Source: Thermoleophilaceae bacterium
Lineage (GTDB): Bacteria > Actinomycetota > Thermoleophilia > Solirubrobacterales > Thermoleophilaceae
Assembly: GCA_013695885.1 (NCBI GenBank)
Contig: JACCZP010000005.1
Span: 1-10,835 of the forward strand
Reading direction: 5' to 3'
Length of the DNA: 10,835 nt
Position numbers and translations under genes: made by a program. Below are positions 1 to 6,071 of the stretch, piece after piece; positions within the stretch are counted from its first letter, which is position 1, and every line of letters begins with the position of its first letter. The notes below the pieces were generated by a model. It searched no databases and was not told the DNA's origin. It saw nothing but the letters and a program-made list of their open reading frames with translations.

Positions 1-470
1 GCGCCACGCGCCGCCCGGACGCCGGCGGACTCGGGGGCGGGCGCGAGCACCCGCGCGCGGGTCACGCCCCGGCGCTCCCACGCGGGGGCTCCCGGAACCA
101 CCCGGCGCAACCACTCCTCCGGACTCCTCCCACCGGCCACGAGCCGGCCTCCGTCGCTCACGAAGCTCCGCAGCGCACGGGCCTCCCTGGCGCTCACGGA
201 ATCGGGATCGAGGACCACGACGGTGCTCTCCGGGCCGAGCGGCGCCTCGTCGGCCCGCGCGCGCACACGGCTGACCCCGTGCCCGTTTCGGGCGAGCATG
301 TCCGCGTAGGCGGCGAGGCCCTCGGGCGCGGTGGCGTACGAGGAGGACGGGGGGCCTCCGGGTCGGCTCACGAGACCTCCGAGCGCGGCGATCAACACGT
401 TCACGCCGACCACCAGCACGAGCGCCACCACCCCGCGCTTGATCCACTTTCGCCGCGTCCCCCGGCTCAC
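1..470 (-). CDS. DUF4350 domain protein, C-terminus beyond the left edge
   Basis: I translated this by hand from the minus strand; it stays open from a GTG at 470 to the window edge, giving 156 residues. The GTG overlaps the TGA of the DUF4129 gene (GTGA), so translation is probably coupled. A basic N-terminus (residues 1-13, several Arg/Lys) is followed by one hydrophobic segment at about 13-33. An extracytoplasmic-type segment follows with the typical DUF4350 flow: 'GLAAYADML' near 52, an Arg-containing strand, 'STVVVLDPDSV' near 83-93, then 'LRSFVSDGGRLVAGG'. This last pattern resembles the Rossmann-like GATase-type fold of the family. The biochemical role of DUF4350 is unknown. In actinobacteria it usually lies between DUF4129 and a MoxR AAA+ ATPase/DUF58 pair, which should follow just left of this window. 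Family call good, function unassigned. Confidence 0.85.
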   Translation of the reverse strand, partial: MSRGTRRKWIKRGVVALVLVVGVNVLIAALGGLVSRPGGPPSSSYATAPEGLAAYADMLARNGHGVSRVRARADEAPLGPESTVVVLDPDSVSAREARALRSFVSDGGRLVAGGRSPEEWLRRVVPGAPAWERRGVTRARVLAPAPESAGVRAARG

Positions 471-1408
471 GCGCCTCCCACCTCTCGGAGCACGCGCGGC
501 CATCCGGCGCGCGCGGCCGCCACATCGCCCTGCTCGGCCGCGCGGCCGCCGTAGACCACCTCCTCGAAGGACAGCGCCAGCTCGCCCAGCGTGCTCGAGC
601 GAAGCCGCCGCACCACCTCGCCGGTGGTGAGCGACGGGCGCAGCTCGATCGCCCGCGCCTCCTCCAGGCGCAGGAGGCCGGCGCCGAAGCGAAGCCGCAG
701 CGCTCGGGCGAGCTCGCCACGACCCTCGGCCTCGTCGGCGGAGCGCTCGAGCGCGGACGGATCCCCGCCGTCCGCGCGAGCGGACCCCCCGGTGGCGGCG
801 GGCACCTCTCCGGGCGCGGCGCCGCGACGGCGGACCAGGCGCACCACGACCACCGCGGCTAGCGCCACGATCGGCAGGGAGATGAGCAGCAGCACGATCG
901 ATGCCCCGGACGAGAGCCCGTCACCACCTCCGGGGGCGGGCCCTTCGGCGGGCGGCGGGTCGCCCTCGAGGCCGGGGAGCAGGTCGGCGATCCACTCGAG
1001 CAGCCGCTCCACGGCCAGGCCCAGAGTCTCGATCGGCCCCGCGAGCGGGCGCGGCTCCTCGGTCGCGGTGAAGCGCCGCTCGGAGAGGATCTCCCGGGCG
1101 TCCGCGCGCGCCGACGCTGCGTCGACTCCCGGATCGGGGACGGACGGAGCGGCGAGGACGTCGAGGCGGCGCCGCAGCGCCGCGCCGCGCGCCCCCTCGA
1201 GGGCGGCACCGACATCGGCGGGGCGACCGTCCACCCGATCCACCCGCCTGAGCTCGGCCAGCGCCCTCGGACTCGAGCGCGCCGCCCCGGCGAGCTCGCG
1301 AACCTCTGCAGCGCGGACGGCCGTCGCGAGCGCCTCGGTCGGGGCGAGCGCGCTGGCGGAGAGGGCCGCGGCGAGCGCCGCGACCAGGACGCCCACCCGG
1401 CTGCTCAA
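467..1408 (-). CDS. DUF4129 domain protein with signal peptide and one TM segment
   Basis: The protein is 313 residues, starting at a TTG that overlaps the stop of the upstream membrane-protein gene (TTGA). The open frame runs much further upstream, but that extension is Arg/Pro-rich shadow of the upstream gene. No other start nearby fits, and the TTG gives a proper signal peptide (hydrophobic at about 5-22, small residues 'ALA' at about 26-28). A poorly conserved outer segment of about 135 residues contains a hydrophobic amphipathic stretch (125-147). It is followed by a Pro/Gly linker, a TM helix at about 168-190, a basic stop-transfer (RLVRRR) and a cytoplasmic DUF4129 domain at about 222-313. 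Recognisable motifs are 'RGELARALRLRFGAGLLRL', 'RPSLTTGEVVRRLR' and 'FEEVVYGGR'. DUF4129 sits with transglutaminase-like or MoxR/DUF58 genes and is thought to act in envelope or peptidoglycan-related processes; the reaction is unknown. Confidence 0.88.
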   Translation of the reverse strand: MSSRVGVLVAALAAALSASALAPTEALATAVRAAEVRELAGAARSSPRALAELRRVDRVDGRPADVGAALEGARGAALRRRLDVLAAPSVPDPGVDAASARADAREILSERRFTATEEPRPLAGPIETLGLAVERLLEWIADLLPGLEGDPPPAEGPAPGGGDGLSSGASIVLLLISLPIVALAAVVVVRLVRRRGAAPGEVPAATGGSARADGGDPSALERSADEAEGRGELARALRLRFGAGLLRLEEARAIELRPSLTTGEVVRRLRSSTLGELALSFEEVVYGGRAAEQGDVAAARAGWPRVLREVGGA

Positions 1409-2454
1409 CGCGGTGTCGGCCCCGGCGGTGGAGGGGGGCCGCCCTGGCCGGCGAGGGCGGGGCCGCCGCTGGGGCCGCGAGCCGGCACGGCGGGCCCCTG
1501 GGCGGGAGCCGGGCTCCCTGGGGAGGCCATTCCACGCGCGACGAGCCGGAGGTCGAGTCCCTCCTTGCGCACGCGCAGGTCGAAGTAGATGATCGCGACG
1601 AACGACGCGACCAGGGGGATCGTCACGATGCTCCCCACCGCGGTGGCCAGCGCGTTGAGGGTGGAGGCGAGGATCACGCTCTGCCCCGCGTCGGTGAACA
1701 GCAGCGCGATGAGGGCACCGCCTACGAGCACCTGCACGAGGATGCCCAGCAGAATGCCGACGAGCAACGTGGCGAAGGTGGCCCAGAACCGACCCGACAC
1801 GAGCGACCACGATCGCCCGAGCGAGGCCGCGCTGCCCGCGTCCTCCGCGAGGAGGACGGGGATGAACACGCTCCAGTAGGTCGCGAGCCACCCCACCCCG
1901 GGGACGGCGATCACGACGATGACGATGACCGCCACCACCGCCCCCGCCGGTCCGGCCAGGGTGAAGGGAATTGCCAGGAGGCCGCCGGCGATGGCGACGA
2001 CGAACAGGTTGAGGGTCAGCGCGCCGAGAAACATGAAGGCCGCGAGCAGGAGGGCGCCGAGCCGCCGGCCCGCGAAGCGCAGGGAGTCGAGCCAGTCGGG
2101 GCGGCCACCGAGGTATCCCTCTCCCACGGCCTTGAAGCAGGCGGCGACGGCGAGTACCTGCGCGAAGGCCAGGACGACCGCGAGGACCATCGAGGCCACG
2201 AACCATCCGACCCCGCCCGGGATCAGCTGGCCGGGGACGGGCTGAGGCCCGGAGAGAGACGGCCGCAGCACGCTCGGGTTCTCCAGGAGCGACATGTTGA
2301 CCAGTGCGGCCAGCACCTGGATCGGCACCACGATCGTCGCGACGATGCGGAACAGCGACCCCGCGTGCCGGAGGTAGACCTTGATCGAGACGTCGAGCGT
2401 CTCTCCGATGCCCAATGGCCGCAGCTCTGGCGAGGCAGCGGCGCGGGCTTCCAC
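1405..2454 (-). CDS. Polytopic membrane protein, glycerophosphodiester-phosphodiesterase membrane-domain type
   Basis: From the GTG at 2454 this is 349 residues. An upstream extension to 2637 is possible but is Arg/Gly-rich, crosses the divergent RDD start and looks non-coding. A -10-like TATCGT 7 bases before the GTG supports this start as leaderless. The N-terminus carries the family signature 'LRPLGIGETLDVSIKVYLRH' (11-30). About six hydrophobic segments follow, near 35-52, 83-106, 133-160, 169-200, 226-254 and 260-290. The closing family motif is 'YFDLRVRKEGLDL' (290-302). The last 45 residues form a Pro/Gly/Ala-rich cytoplasmic tail. No catalytic GDPD domain is present, so it should not be called a phosphodiesterase. 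It heads the DUF4129-DUF4350 operon, an order I recall from mycobacteria (Rv3689-Rv3692 region). Function unknown; membrane assembly or envelope maintenance is inference. Confidence 0.86.
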   Translation of the reverse strand: MEARAAASPELRPLGIGETLDVSIKVYLRHAGSLFRIVATIVVPIQVLAALVNMSLLENPSVLRPSLSGPQPVPGQLIPGGVGWFVASMVLAVVLAFAQVLAVAACFKAVGEGYLGGRPDWLDSLRFAGRRLGALLLAAFMFLGALTLNLFVVAIAGGLLAIPFTLAGPAGAVVAVIVIVVIAVPGVGWLATYWSVFIPVLLAEDAGSAASLGRSWSLVSGRFWATFATLLVGILLGILVQVLVGGALIALLFTDAGQSVILASTLNALATAVGSIVTIPLVASFVAIIYFDLRVRKEGLDLRLVARGMASPGSPAPAQGPAVPARGPSGGPALAGQGGPPPPPGPTPR

Positions 2455-2461
2455 CCGCCGG

Positions 2462-2467
2462 ACGATA
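2462..2467 (-). promoter_or_regulatory. Candidate -10 of a leaderless promoter for the membrane-protein operon
   Basis: On the minus strand TATCGT (TANNNT pattern) ends 7 bases before the GTG at 2454, and no Shine-Dalgarno precedes that GTG. This is the spacing expected when the transcript begins at the start codon. I see no good -35 hexamer. Inference from spacing only. Confidence 0.4.
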
Positions 2468-2501
2468 CCGTGGCCGGGAAGGCCTGGACCGGACGTTCCG
2501 C

Positions 2502-2507
2502 TAGCGT
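2502..2507 (+). promoter_or_regulatory. Candidate -10 for the RDD gene
   Basis: TAGCGT lies 9 bases before the ATG at 2517, in the 62-base gap shared with the divergent membrane-protein operon. There is no Shine-Dalgarno before the ATG, so a leaderless or near-leaderless mRNA is plausible. No convincing -35 is visible. The two divergent promoters would lie within about 40 bases of each other. Confidence 0.3.
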
Positions 2508-2516
2508 CCCCGCGCC

Positions 2517-3104
2517 ATGGCCGGCGGCGCTTCCGACCCTCCGTACGGCCGCCCGGGCGAAGGGTCTGGCGGCGCGCCGAGCGCCCTCCCAAACCAGGCG
2601 TCGCCGTCCGTATTCCCGCTTCCCGGGCCGCCCGCACCCGAGGCCGCGTCCAGCCACGGCCCGGTGACCGCGGACTGGGGGCTGAGAGTGGGCTCGGCGG
2701 CTCTCGACTACCTCGTGAAGATGGCCGTGGTCCTCCCGGTCATCGCCCTCGGCGCCCTCGGCTTCCTCGTAAGCGAGGACGTCGGGCTGCTCGGGCTCGG
2801 GATCACCTACACGCTCGGCATCGTCACGCTGTACGCGTACGCGCCGGTGATGCTGCCGCGTGAGCGTCAGACCGTGGGCAACCGGGTGACCGGCATCCGC
2901 GTCGTGCGCTTGGATGGCTCGAGGATCTCGGGCGGGAAGGCATTCGTCCGCGAGTTCCTCGTCAAGGCGCTGCTGTTCGAGTTCGTCGCGCTGTTCGCCA
3001 CCCTAGGCATCGTCACGCTCCTGAACTACCTGTGGCCGCTGTGGGACGACCGCGGGCAGGCCCTCCACGACAAGATCGTGGGCACGCTCACGGTACGGGC
3101 GTGA
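2517..3104 (+). CDS. RDD family membrane protein
   Basis: The protein is 195 residues. A Pro/Gly/Ser-rich, low-complexity N-terminus (1-50) precedes the RDD domain. The first helix starts with the family Arg...Asp signature (R57...D64 in 'WGLRVGSAALDYL'). Hydrophobic segments lie at about 66-84, 88-112 and 152-172. The loop motif 'QTVGNRVTGIRVVRLDG' (118-134) and the ending 'DDRGQALHDKIVGTLTV' (177-193) are both diagnostic of RDD proteins. RDD proteins are small integral membrane proteins of mostly unknown function; some have been linked to ion transport or to envelope stress. It is divergent from the membrane/DUF4129/DUF4350 operon, whose relatives often contain an RDD gene, so shared function is likely. 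Its TGA overlaps the GTG start of the next gene (GTGA), indicating co-transcription. Confidence 0.88.
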   Translation: MAGGASDPPYGRPGEGSGGAPSALPNQASPSVFPLPGPPAPEAASSHGPVTADWGLRVGSAALDYLVKMAVVLPVIALGALGFLVSEDVGLLGLGITYTLGIVTLYAYAPVMLPRERQTVGNRVTGIRVVRLDGSRISGGKAFVREFLVKALLFEFVALFATLGIVTLLNYLWPLWDDRGQALHDKIVGTLTVRA

Positions 3105-3373
3105 GGCACGGGACGGCGCGCGGTCGGCTCTCGCTCGCGTGCGGCACCGAGACACTCGACCCGAACCGGGTCGAGCGGGTCATCAAGGAGGGCATCGAGA
3201 AGCAGTCCGGACCCGGCACCATCGAGGTCGAGTGCCCGGACGACATCGAGAAACGGCCCGGCATGAGGTTCACCTGCACGGCGCGCACCAAGGGCGCCGA
3301 GGCTCCGGTCGAAGTCGTCCAAGGCAACGACGAGGGGAACATCCGCTGGGAGATCAGGCCGAAGTCGAGCTGA
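3101..3373 (+). CDS. Small DUF4333-like protein with abnormally short leader
   Basis: The protein is 90 residues from a GTG that overlaps the RDD stop codon (GTGA). A longer in-frame start at 3032 exists, but its extra residues are shadow of the RDD gene. From residue 18 on it matches the DUF4333 pattern: 'TLDPNRVERVIKEGI' (18-32), 'VECPDDIEKRPGMRFTCTA' (43-61) with Cys45 and Cys59 as a likely disulfide pair, then a beta-rich end with 'EGNIRWEI'. DUF4333 proteins are normally secreted or lipid-anchored in actinobacteria. Here only about 13 residues precede Cys14 ('RLSLACG'), with almost no hydrophobic core. The lipobox is poor too: Ser at -3, Leu at -2. Either the export signal has been partly deleted or the protein is cytoplasmic. 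Function unknown. Confidence 0.68.
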   Translation: MRHGTARGRLSLACGTETLDPNRVERVIKEGIEKQSGPGTIEVECPDDIEKRPGMRFTCTARTKGAEAPVEVVQGNDEGNIRWEIRPKSS

Positions 3374-3419
3374 TTCGGACGCTCGTTACCCGGCTGCCCG
3401 CGAAGGTGCGCCCGGCCCT

Positions 3420-5039
3420 TCAGGCCTCCCGGTACTCGCCGTACTCCTCGCGCATCACGCCGCTCACCTCGCCGATCGTCGCCCGCTCGCCCAGCGCGGC
3501 CCGGATGGGGTGGAGCAGGTTGCCGTCGCCCCGGGACGCCTCGCGCAAGTCCTCGAGCCGCTTTCCGAGGGCCTCGTGGTCGCGATCCTCCTTGAACGCC
3601 TTGAGCCGCTCCACCTGCTCGCGCTCAGACTCGGGATCGACCTTGAGGATGTCGGGCATCTCCACGTCCTCGGTCACGTAGCGGTTCACCCCGACCACCA
3701 CGTCCTGCACGATGCGGTAGCGCTCGTGGTAGCCGAACGCCGACTCCTCGACCTCGGCGCGGATGAAGTCGATGGCCTCGACCGAGCCGCCGAGCTCCTC
3801 CACCTTGTCCATCAGCTCGCCGGCGCGGGCCTCGATCTCGTCGGTCAGCGACTCCACGAAGTACGAGCCCGCAAAGGGGTCCACGGTGTCGGCGGCACCG
3901 GACTCGTGGTGGAGGATCTGCTGGGTGCGCAGCGCGATGCGGGCCGCGCGCTCGGTGGGTAGCGCCAGCGCCTCGTCGAAGCCGTTGGTGTGCAGCGACT
4001 GGGTGCCGCCGCACACCGCGGCGAACCCCTGGAGCGCCACGCGCACGATGTTGTTCTCGGCCTGCTGGGCGGCCAGGGTCACGCCGCCGGTCTGGGTGTG
4101 GAACCGCAACGTCTGCGACCGCGGCTTCTCGGCCCCGAAGCGCTCGCGCATGATCCGCGCCCACATGCGCCGGGCGGCGCGGAACTTCGCCACCTCCTGG
4201 AAGACGTGGTTGTGTCCGTTGAAGAAGAAGGCCAGCCGCGGGGCGAAGTCGTCGACGGCCATCCCCGCGTCCATGGCGGCCTGGACGTAGGCGATCCCGT
4301 TGGCCAGCGTGAAGGCCACCTCCTGCACGGCCGAGCAGCCCTTCTCGCGCATGTGGTAGCCGGAGATCGAGATCGTGTTCCAGCGCGGGATGCGCTCGCG
4401 GCAGTAGGCGAACAGGTCGGTGGTCAGGCGCATCGCCGGCTCGGGCGGGTAGATGAAGTTCCCGCGCGCGATGTACTCCTTGAGCACGTCGTTCTGGGTC
4501 GTGCCCCCGAGCTGCTCGGCCTCCACGCCCTGCTCCTCGCCCACCAGCTCGTAGAGCAGGAGCAGCACCGCGGCCGGTGCGTTGATGGTCATCGAGGTGG
4601 TGACCTGGTCGAGCGGGATGCCCTCGAACACCCGGCGCATGTCGTCGATCGAGTCGATGGCCACGCCGGTGCGACCCACCTCGCCGAGGCAGAGGGGATC
4701 GTCGGAGTCGCGGCCGAGCTGGGTGGGGAGGTCGAAGGCCATCGACAGGCCGGTGGAGCCGTGGTCGATCAGGTAGCGGAAGCGCTCGTTGGTCTCCTTG
4801 GCCGTGGCGTAGCCCGCGTACTGGCGCATGGTCCACTGCCGCGAGCGGTACATGTCGGGGTGGATGCCGCGCGTGAAGGGGTACTCGCCGGGATCACCCA
4901 GGCGCTCGGGAAGGTCGGCGGCCACGTCGTCCTCGCCGTAGAGGCGGCCGATCTCGATGCCCGAGTCGGTGAAGTGGCGCGGATCGTCGGGGCCGACGAT
5001 GGGCGCGATCGTGGGCTTGGGCTCGGGGCGGGTGGCCAC
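3420..5039 (-). CDS. Methylmalonyl-CoA mutase, large (catalytic) subunit, B12-dependent
   Basis: The 539 residues form the TIM-barrel catalytic subunit; the C-terminal B12-binding domain of one-chain mutases is absent, so a separate small subunit is needed. Family motifs are '[20 protein letters not shown]' (53-72), 'DSDDPL', '[20 protein letters not shown]', '[12 protein letters not shown]' and '[15 protein letters not shown]'. Substrate-pocket residues match methylmalonyl-CoA mutase rather than relatives. Tyr74 corresponds to Tyr89 of the Propionibacterium enzyme (Phe in isobutyryl-CoA, Ile in 2-hydroxyisobutyryl-CoA mutase), Ala101 to Ala116, Arg204 to Arg207 and His229 to His244. The usual GPYATMY is GIHPDMY here, a family-level variant. 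It interconverts (R)-methylmalonyl-CoA and succinyl-CoA in the cytoplasm. The start is a GTG without Shine-Dalgarno, with TATCCT 6 bases upstream. Neither small subunit nor MeaB chaperone lies adjacent; an epimerase-like gene is about 460 bases away. Other acyl-CoA mutase specificity is not excluded. Confidence 0.92.
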   Translation of the reverse strand: MATRPEPKPTIAPIVGPDDPRHFTDSGIEIGRLYGEDDVAADLPERLGDPGEYPFTRGIHPDMYRSRQWTMRQYAGYATAKETNERFRYLIDHGSTGLSMAFDLPTQLGRDSDDPLCLGEVGRTGVAIDSIDDMRRVFEGIPLDQVTTSMTINAPAAVLLLLYELVGEEQGVEAEQLGGTTQNDVLKEYIARGNFIYPPEPAMRLTTDLFAYCRERIPRWNTISISGYHMREKGCSAVQEVAFTLANGIAYVQAAMDAGMAVDDFAPRLAFFFNGHNHVFQEVAKFRAARRMWARIMRERFGAEKPRSQTLRFHTQTGGVTLAAQQAENNIVRVALQGFAAVCGGTQSLHTNGFDEALALPTERAARIALRTQQILHHESGAADTVDPFAGSYFVESLTDEIEARAGELMDKVEELGGSVEAIDFIRAEVEESAFGYHERYRIVQDVVVGVNRYVTEDVEMPDILKVDPESEREQVERLKAFKEDRDHEALGKRLEDLREASRGDGNLLHPIRAALGERATIGEVSGVMREEYGEYREA

Positions 5040-5059
5040 GCGCGAAGGATATGCGCGTG
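5037..5059. promoter_or_regulatory. Palindrome overlapping mutase start and -10: operator candidate
   Basis: Perfect 7-base arms CACGCGC (5037-5043) and GCGCGTG (5053-5059) flank a 9-base centre. The centre holds the minus-strand hexamer TATCCT (5051-5046), a TANNNT -10 six bases before the mutase GTG. The left arm contains the GTG itself. A protein bound here would block a leaderless promoter. The arms are simple GC alternation, so chance is possible in this composition. Confidence 0.38.
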
Positions 5060-5100
5060 TGGTCAGGGCCGGGTTCGGCGTGTCGGTGCCGGATAACGGG

Positions 5101-5106
5101 TACCGT
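5101..5106 (+). promoter_or_regulatory. Candidate -10 region for the acidic small protein
   Basis: TACCGT fits TANNNT and would give a 5' leader of about 33 bases carrying the Shine-Dalgarno. The overlapping GGGTAC (5098-5103) also resembles the -10 of SigB/SigF-type stress promoters (GGGTAT), but I find no matching GTTT-like -35 at the right distance. Weak evidence. Confidence 0.25.
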
Positions 5107-5145
5107 CAGGAAGAAGGAAAGTTCGTCGAACAGGAGGGGAGCCAG

Positions 5146-5340
5146 ATGACCGAACAGGACAAGGCCTTACACGGAGAGGACGCCGGCGGGCTCGGCGAGG
5201 ACGACGAGGGTCGCGCCAAGGCGCTGGCCACCGAGAAGATTGGCGAGCAGGACCAGGTGAAGGAGCAGACCGCGTCCCCGGCGCCCGAGGAGGACGTGGG
5301 CGCCCCCCCGATGGAGGGTGGCGAGGTGGACAACCCCTAG
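5146..5340 (+). CDS. Small, highly acidic, probably disordered protein (64 aa)
   Basis: The start is fixed by a strong Shine-Dalgarno, AGGAGGGG at 5132-5139, six bases before the ATG; the open frame extends upstream to 4957 but there overlaps the mutase gene. The 64 residues contain about 20 Asp/Glu against about 6 Lys/Arg, plus many Gly, Gln, Pro and Ala. There is no Cys, no aromatic residue and no hydrophobic segment. The middle (22-40, 'EGRAKALATEKIGEQDQVKE') could form a short charged helix; the ends look disordered. I recognise no family. The good ribosome site, clean stop and following hairpin argue for a real gene. It is divergent from the mutase and convergent with the VOC gene. Composition would suit a stress or desiccation-type hydrophilin or a small regulator, but nothing in the sequence decides this. 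Confidence 0.66.
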   Translation: MTEQDKALHGEDAGGLGEDDEGRAKALATEKIGEQDQVKEQTASPAPEEDVGAPPMEGGEVDNP

Positions 5341-5357
5341 CCAGACGTGCGGCCGGG

Positions 5358-5387
5358 GCCGGGAGCGCCGCTAGGGCGGCTCCCGGC
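5358..5387. terminator. GC-rich hairpin after the acidic-protein gene
   Basis: Arms GCCGGGAGC (5358-5366) and GCTCCCGGC (5379-5387) pair perfectly over nine bases; GCC/GGC inside the 12-base loop may extend the stem past a bulge. It lies 18 bases after the stop codon at 5340, in the gap between convergent genes. There is no U-tract, as is common for high-GC actinobacterial terminators. It could act in both directions. Confidence 0.5.
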
Positions 5388-5475
5388 GGCCGCGCCCAGG
5401 TCCCTGGCGGTCGCGGTTTGCCCGCCCGCCAGTCGAAGCCCCGCCTCGGGTCAGCGTGATCTCGACCCAGACGAC

Positions 5476-5489
5476 GTAGCTCGGGCTAC
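5476..5489 (-). terminator. Small hairpin just after the VOC stop codon
   Basis: GTAGC (5476-5480) and GCTAC (5485-5489) pair around a four-base loop, six bases downstream of the VOC gene's stop on the minus strand. The stem is short and there is no T-run, so this is at best a weak terminator or 3'-end stabiliser. Apart from this and the larger hairpin, the 155-base gap 5341-5495 holds nothing I recognise. Confidence 0.25.
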
Positions 5490-5495
5490 CCGGCG

Positions 5496-5915
5496 CTACC
5501 CCGCCCCCTTCTCGATCAGCTGGTAAATCACGCCCGCGCTCGAGTCGGCGTCGGTCCAGTAGTTGAGGTTGCCGCCGGCCGAGGTCGGCTCCTCGCCGTC
5601 TCCCACCTCGATGGTGCGCACCCCGTGGGCGTCGAGCTCCTCGCGGGTGGCGCGCAGGTCATCCACCTGCACGGCCACGTGGTCGAGGCGGGCGGTGGCG
5701 CCGTCCTCGAGCGGGCGCAGCGGCGAGTCGGCGTCGACGATCTGGAACACCTCGATCATCGCCGGGCCGCACGCGAAGAAGGCGGCGATCAGCCCGAGCT
5801 GCTCGAGCTCCGCCTCGCGCGCCACCTCGAGCCCCATCGCATCGCCGAGGAAGCGCTTGGCCTCCTCGAGGTCGGCCACGAGGATCCCCACGTGGTCGAG
5901 TCCGGTGACGGTCAT
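5496..5915 (-). CDS. VOC (glyoxalase-fold) protein, methylmalonyl-CoA epimerase-like
   Basis: The 139 residues form two VOC half-motifs. The first runs from 'LDHVGILVADLEEAKRFLGD' (6-25), the second from 'LDHVAVQVDDLRATREEL' (77-94). Spacing, 'MGLEV', 'ELEQLGLIAAFFACG' and 'MIEVFQIVDADSPLRPL' follow methylmalonyl-CoA epimerase closely. Candidate metal ligands are His8, Glu55 and His79; the fourth position, Glu in known epimerases ('GVLIEL'), is Gln132 here ('GVIYQL'). Gln is an accepted VOC metal ligand elsewhere, so activity is not ruled out. If it is an epimerase it would convert (S)- to (R)-methylmalonyl-CoA for the mutase encoded about 460 bases away. The start is supported by GAGAGG 6 bases upstream and a good promoter. 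Family membership is firm; epimerase activity is a moderate inference, with another VOC dioxygenase or lyase as the alternative. Confidence 0.85.
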   Translation of the reverse strand: MTVTGLDHVGILVADLEEAKRFLGDAMGLEVAREAELEQLGLIAAFFACGPAMIEVFQIVDADSPLRPLEDGATARLDHVAVQVDDLRATREELDAHGVRTIEVGDGEEPTSAGGNLNYWTDADSSAGVIYQLIEKGAG

Positions 5916-5961
5916 GTGTGCCTCTCTCTCGTCGGCGGCGCCTCGTGCTCCGCTCCAGTCG

Positions 5962-5991
5962 AAGCTATGCCCGACCAGGCCGCGGCGTCAA
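5962..5991 (-). promoter_or_regulatory. SigA-type promoter for the VOC gene
   Basis: On the minus strand TTGACG (5991-5986) is followed after 18 bases by TAGCTT (5967-5962). That is five of six -35 matches and a TANNNT -10 at acceptable spacing. The predicted 5' leader is about 40 bases and carries GAGAGG before the ATG at 5915. Confidence 0.5.
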
Positions 5992-6029
5992 ACGCACGAC
6001 CTTCACCGATTCCTCCCCCGGGACCCGGG

Positions 6030-6038
6030 TAATAGGTT
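6030..6038 (+). promoter_or_regulatory. Candidate -10 region for the SDR gene
   Basis: TAATAGGTT contains overlapping -10-like hexamers (TAATAG, TAGGTT) about 35 bases before the ATG at 6072. It is the only A/T-rich patch in the divergent gap. No convincing -35 hexamer stands at 16-18 bases. The Shine-Dalgarno AGGAGAGG (6061-6068) fits the resulting leader. Confidence 0.3.
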
Positions 6039-6071
6039 GACCGCTGAGATCGCCGAGCAGAGGAGAGGACC

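Noticed and set aside
1409..2206. N-terminal extension of the DUF4129 frame to 2206
   Set aside because: The extra 266 residues are Arg/Pro/Gly-rich and lie entirely within the membrane-protein gene in another frame; the TTG at 1408 gives a signal peptide and coupled start.
3990..5096. Long plus-strand open frame (368 codons) opposite the mutase
   Set aside because: Composition is Val/Gly/His/Arg-rich without any domain. It is the antisense shadow of a well-conserved gene in high-GC DNA.
5040..5145. Cobalamin riboswitch upstream of the B12-dependent mutase
   Set aside because: No B12-box (GCCACTG-like) or long structured leader is present on the minus strand, and the likely leaderless start leaves no room for one.
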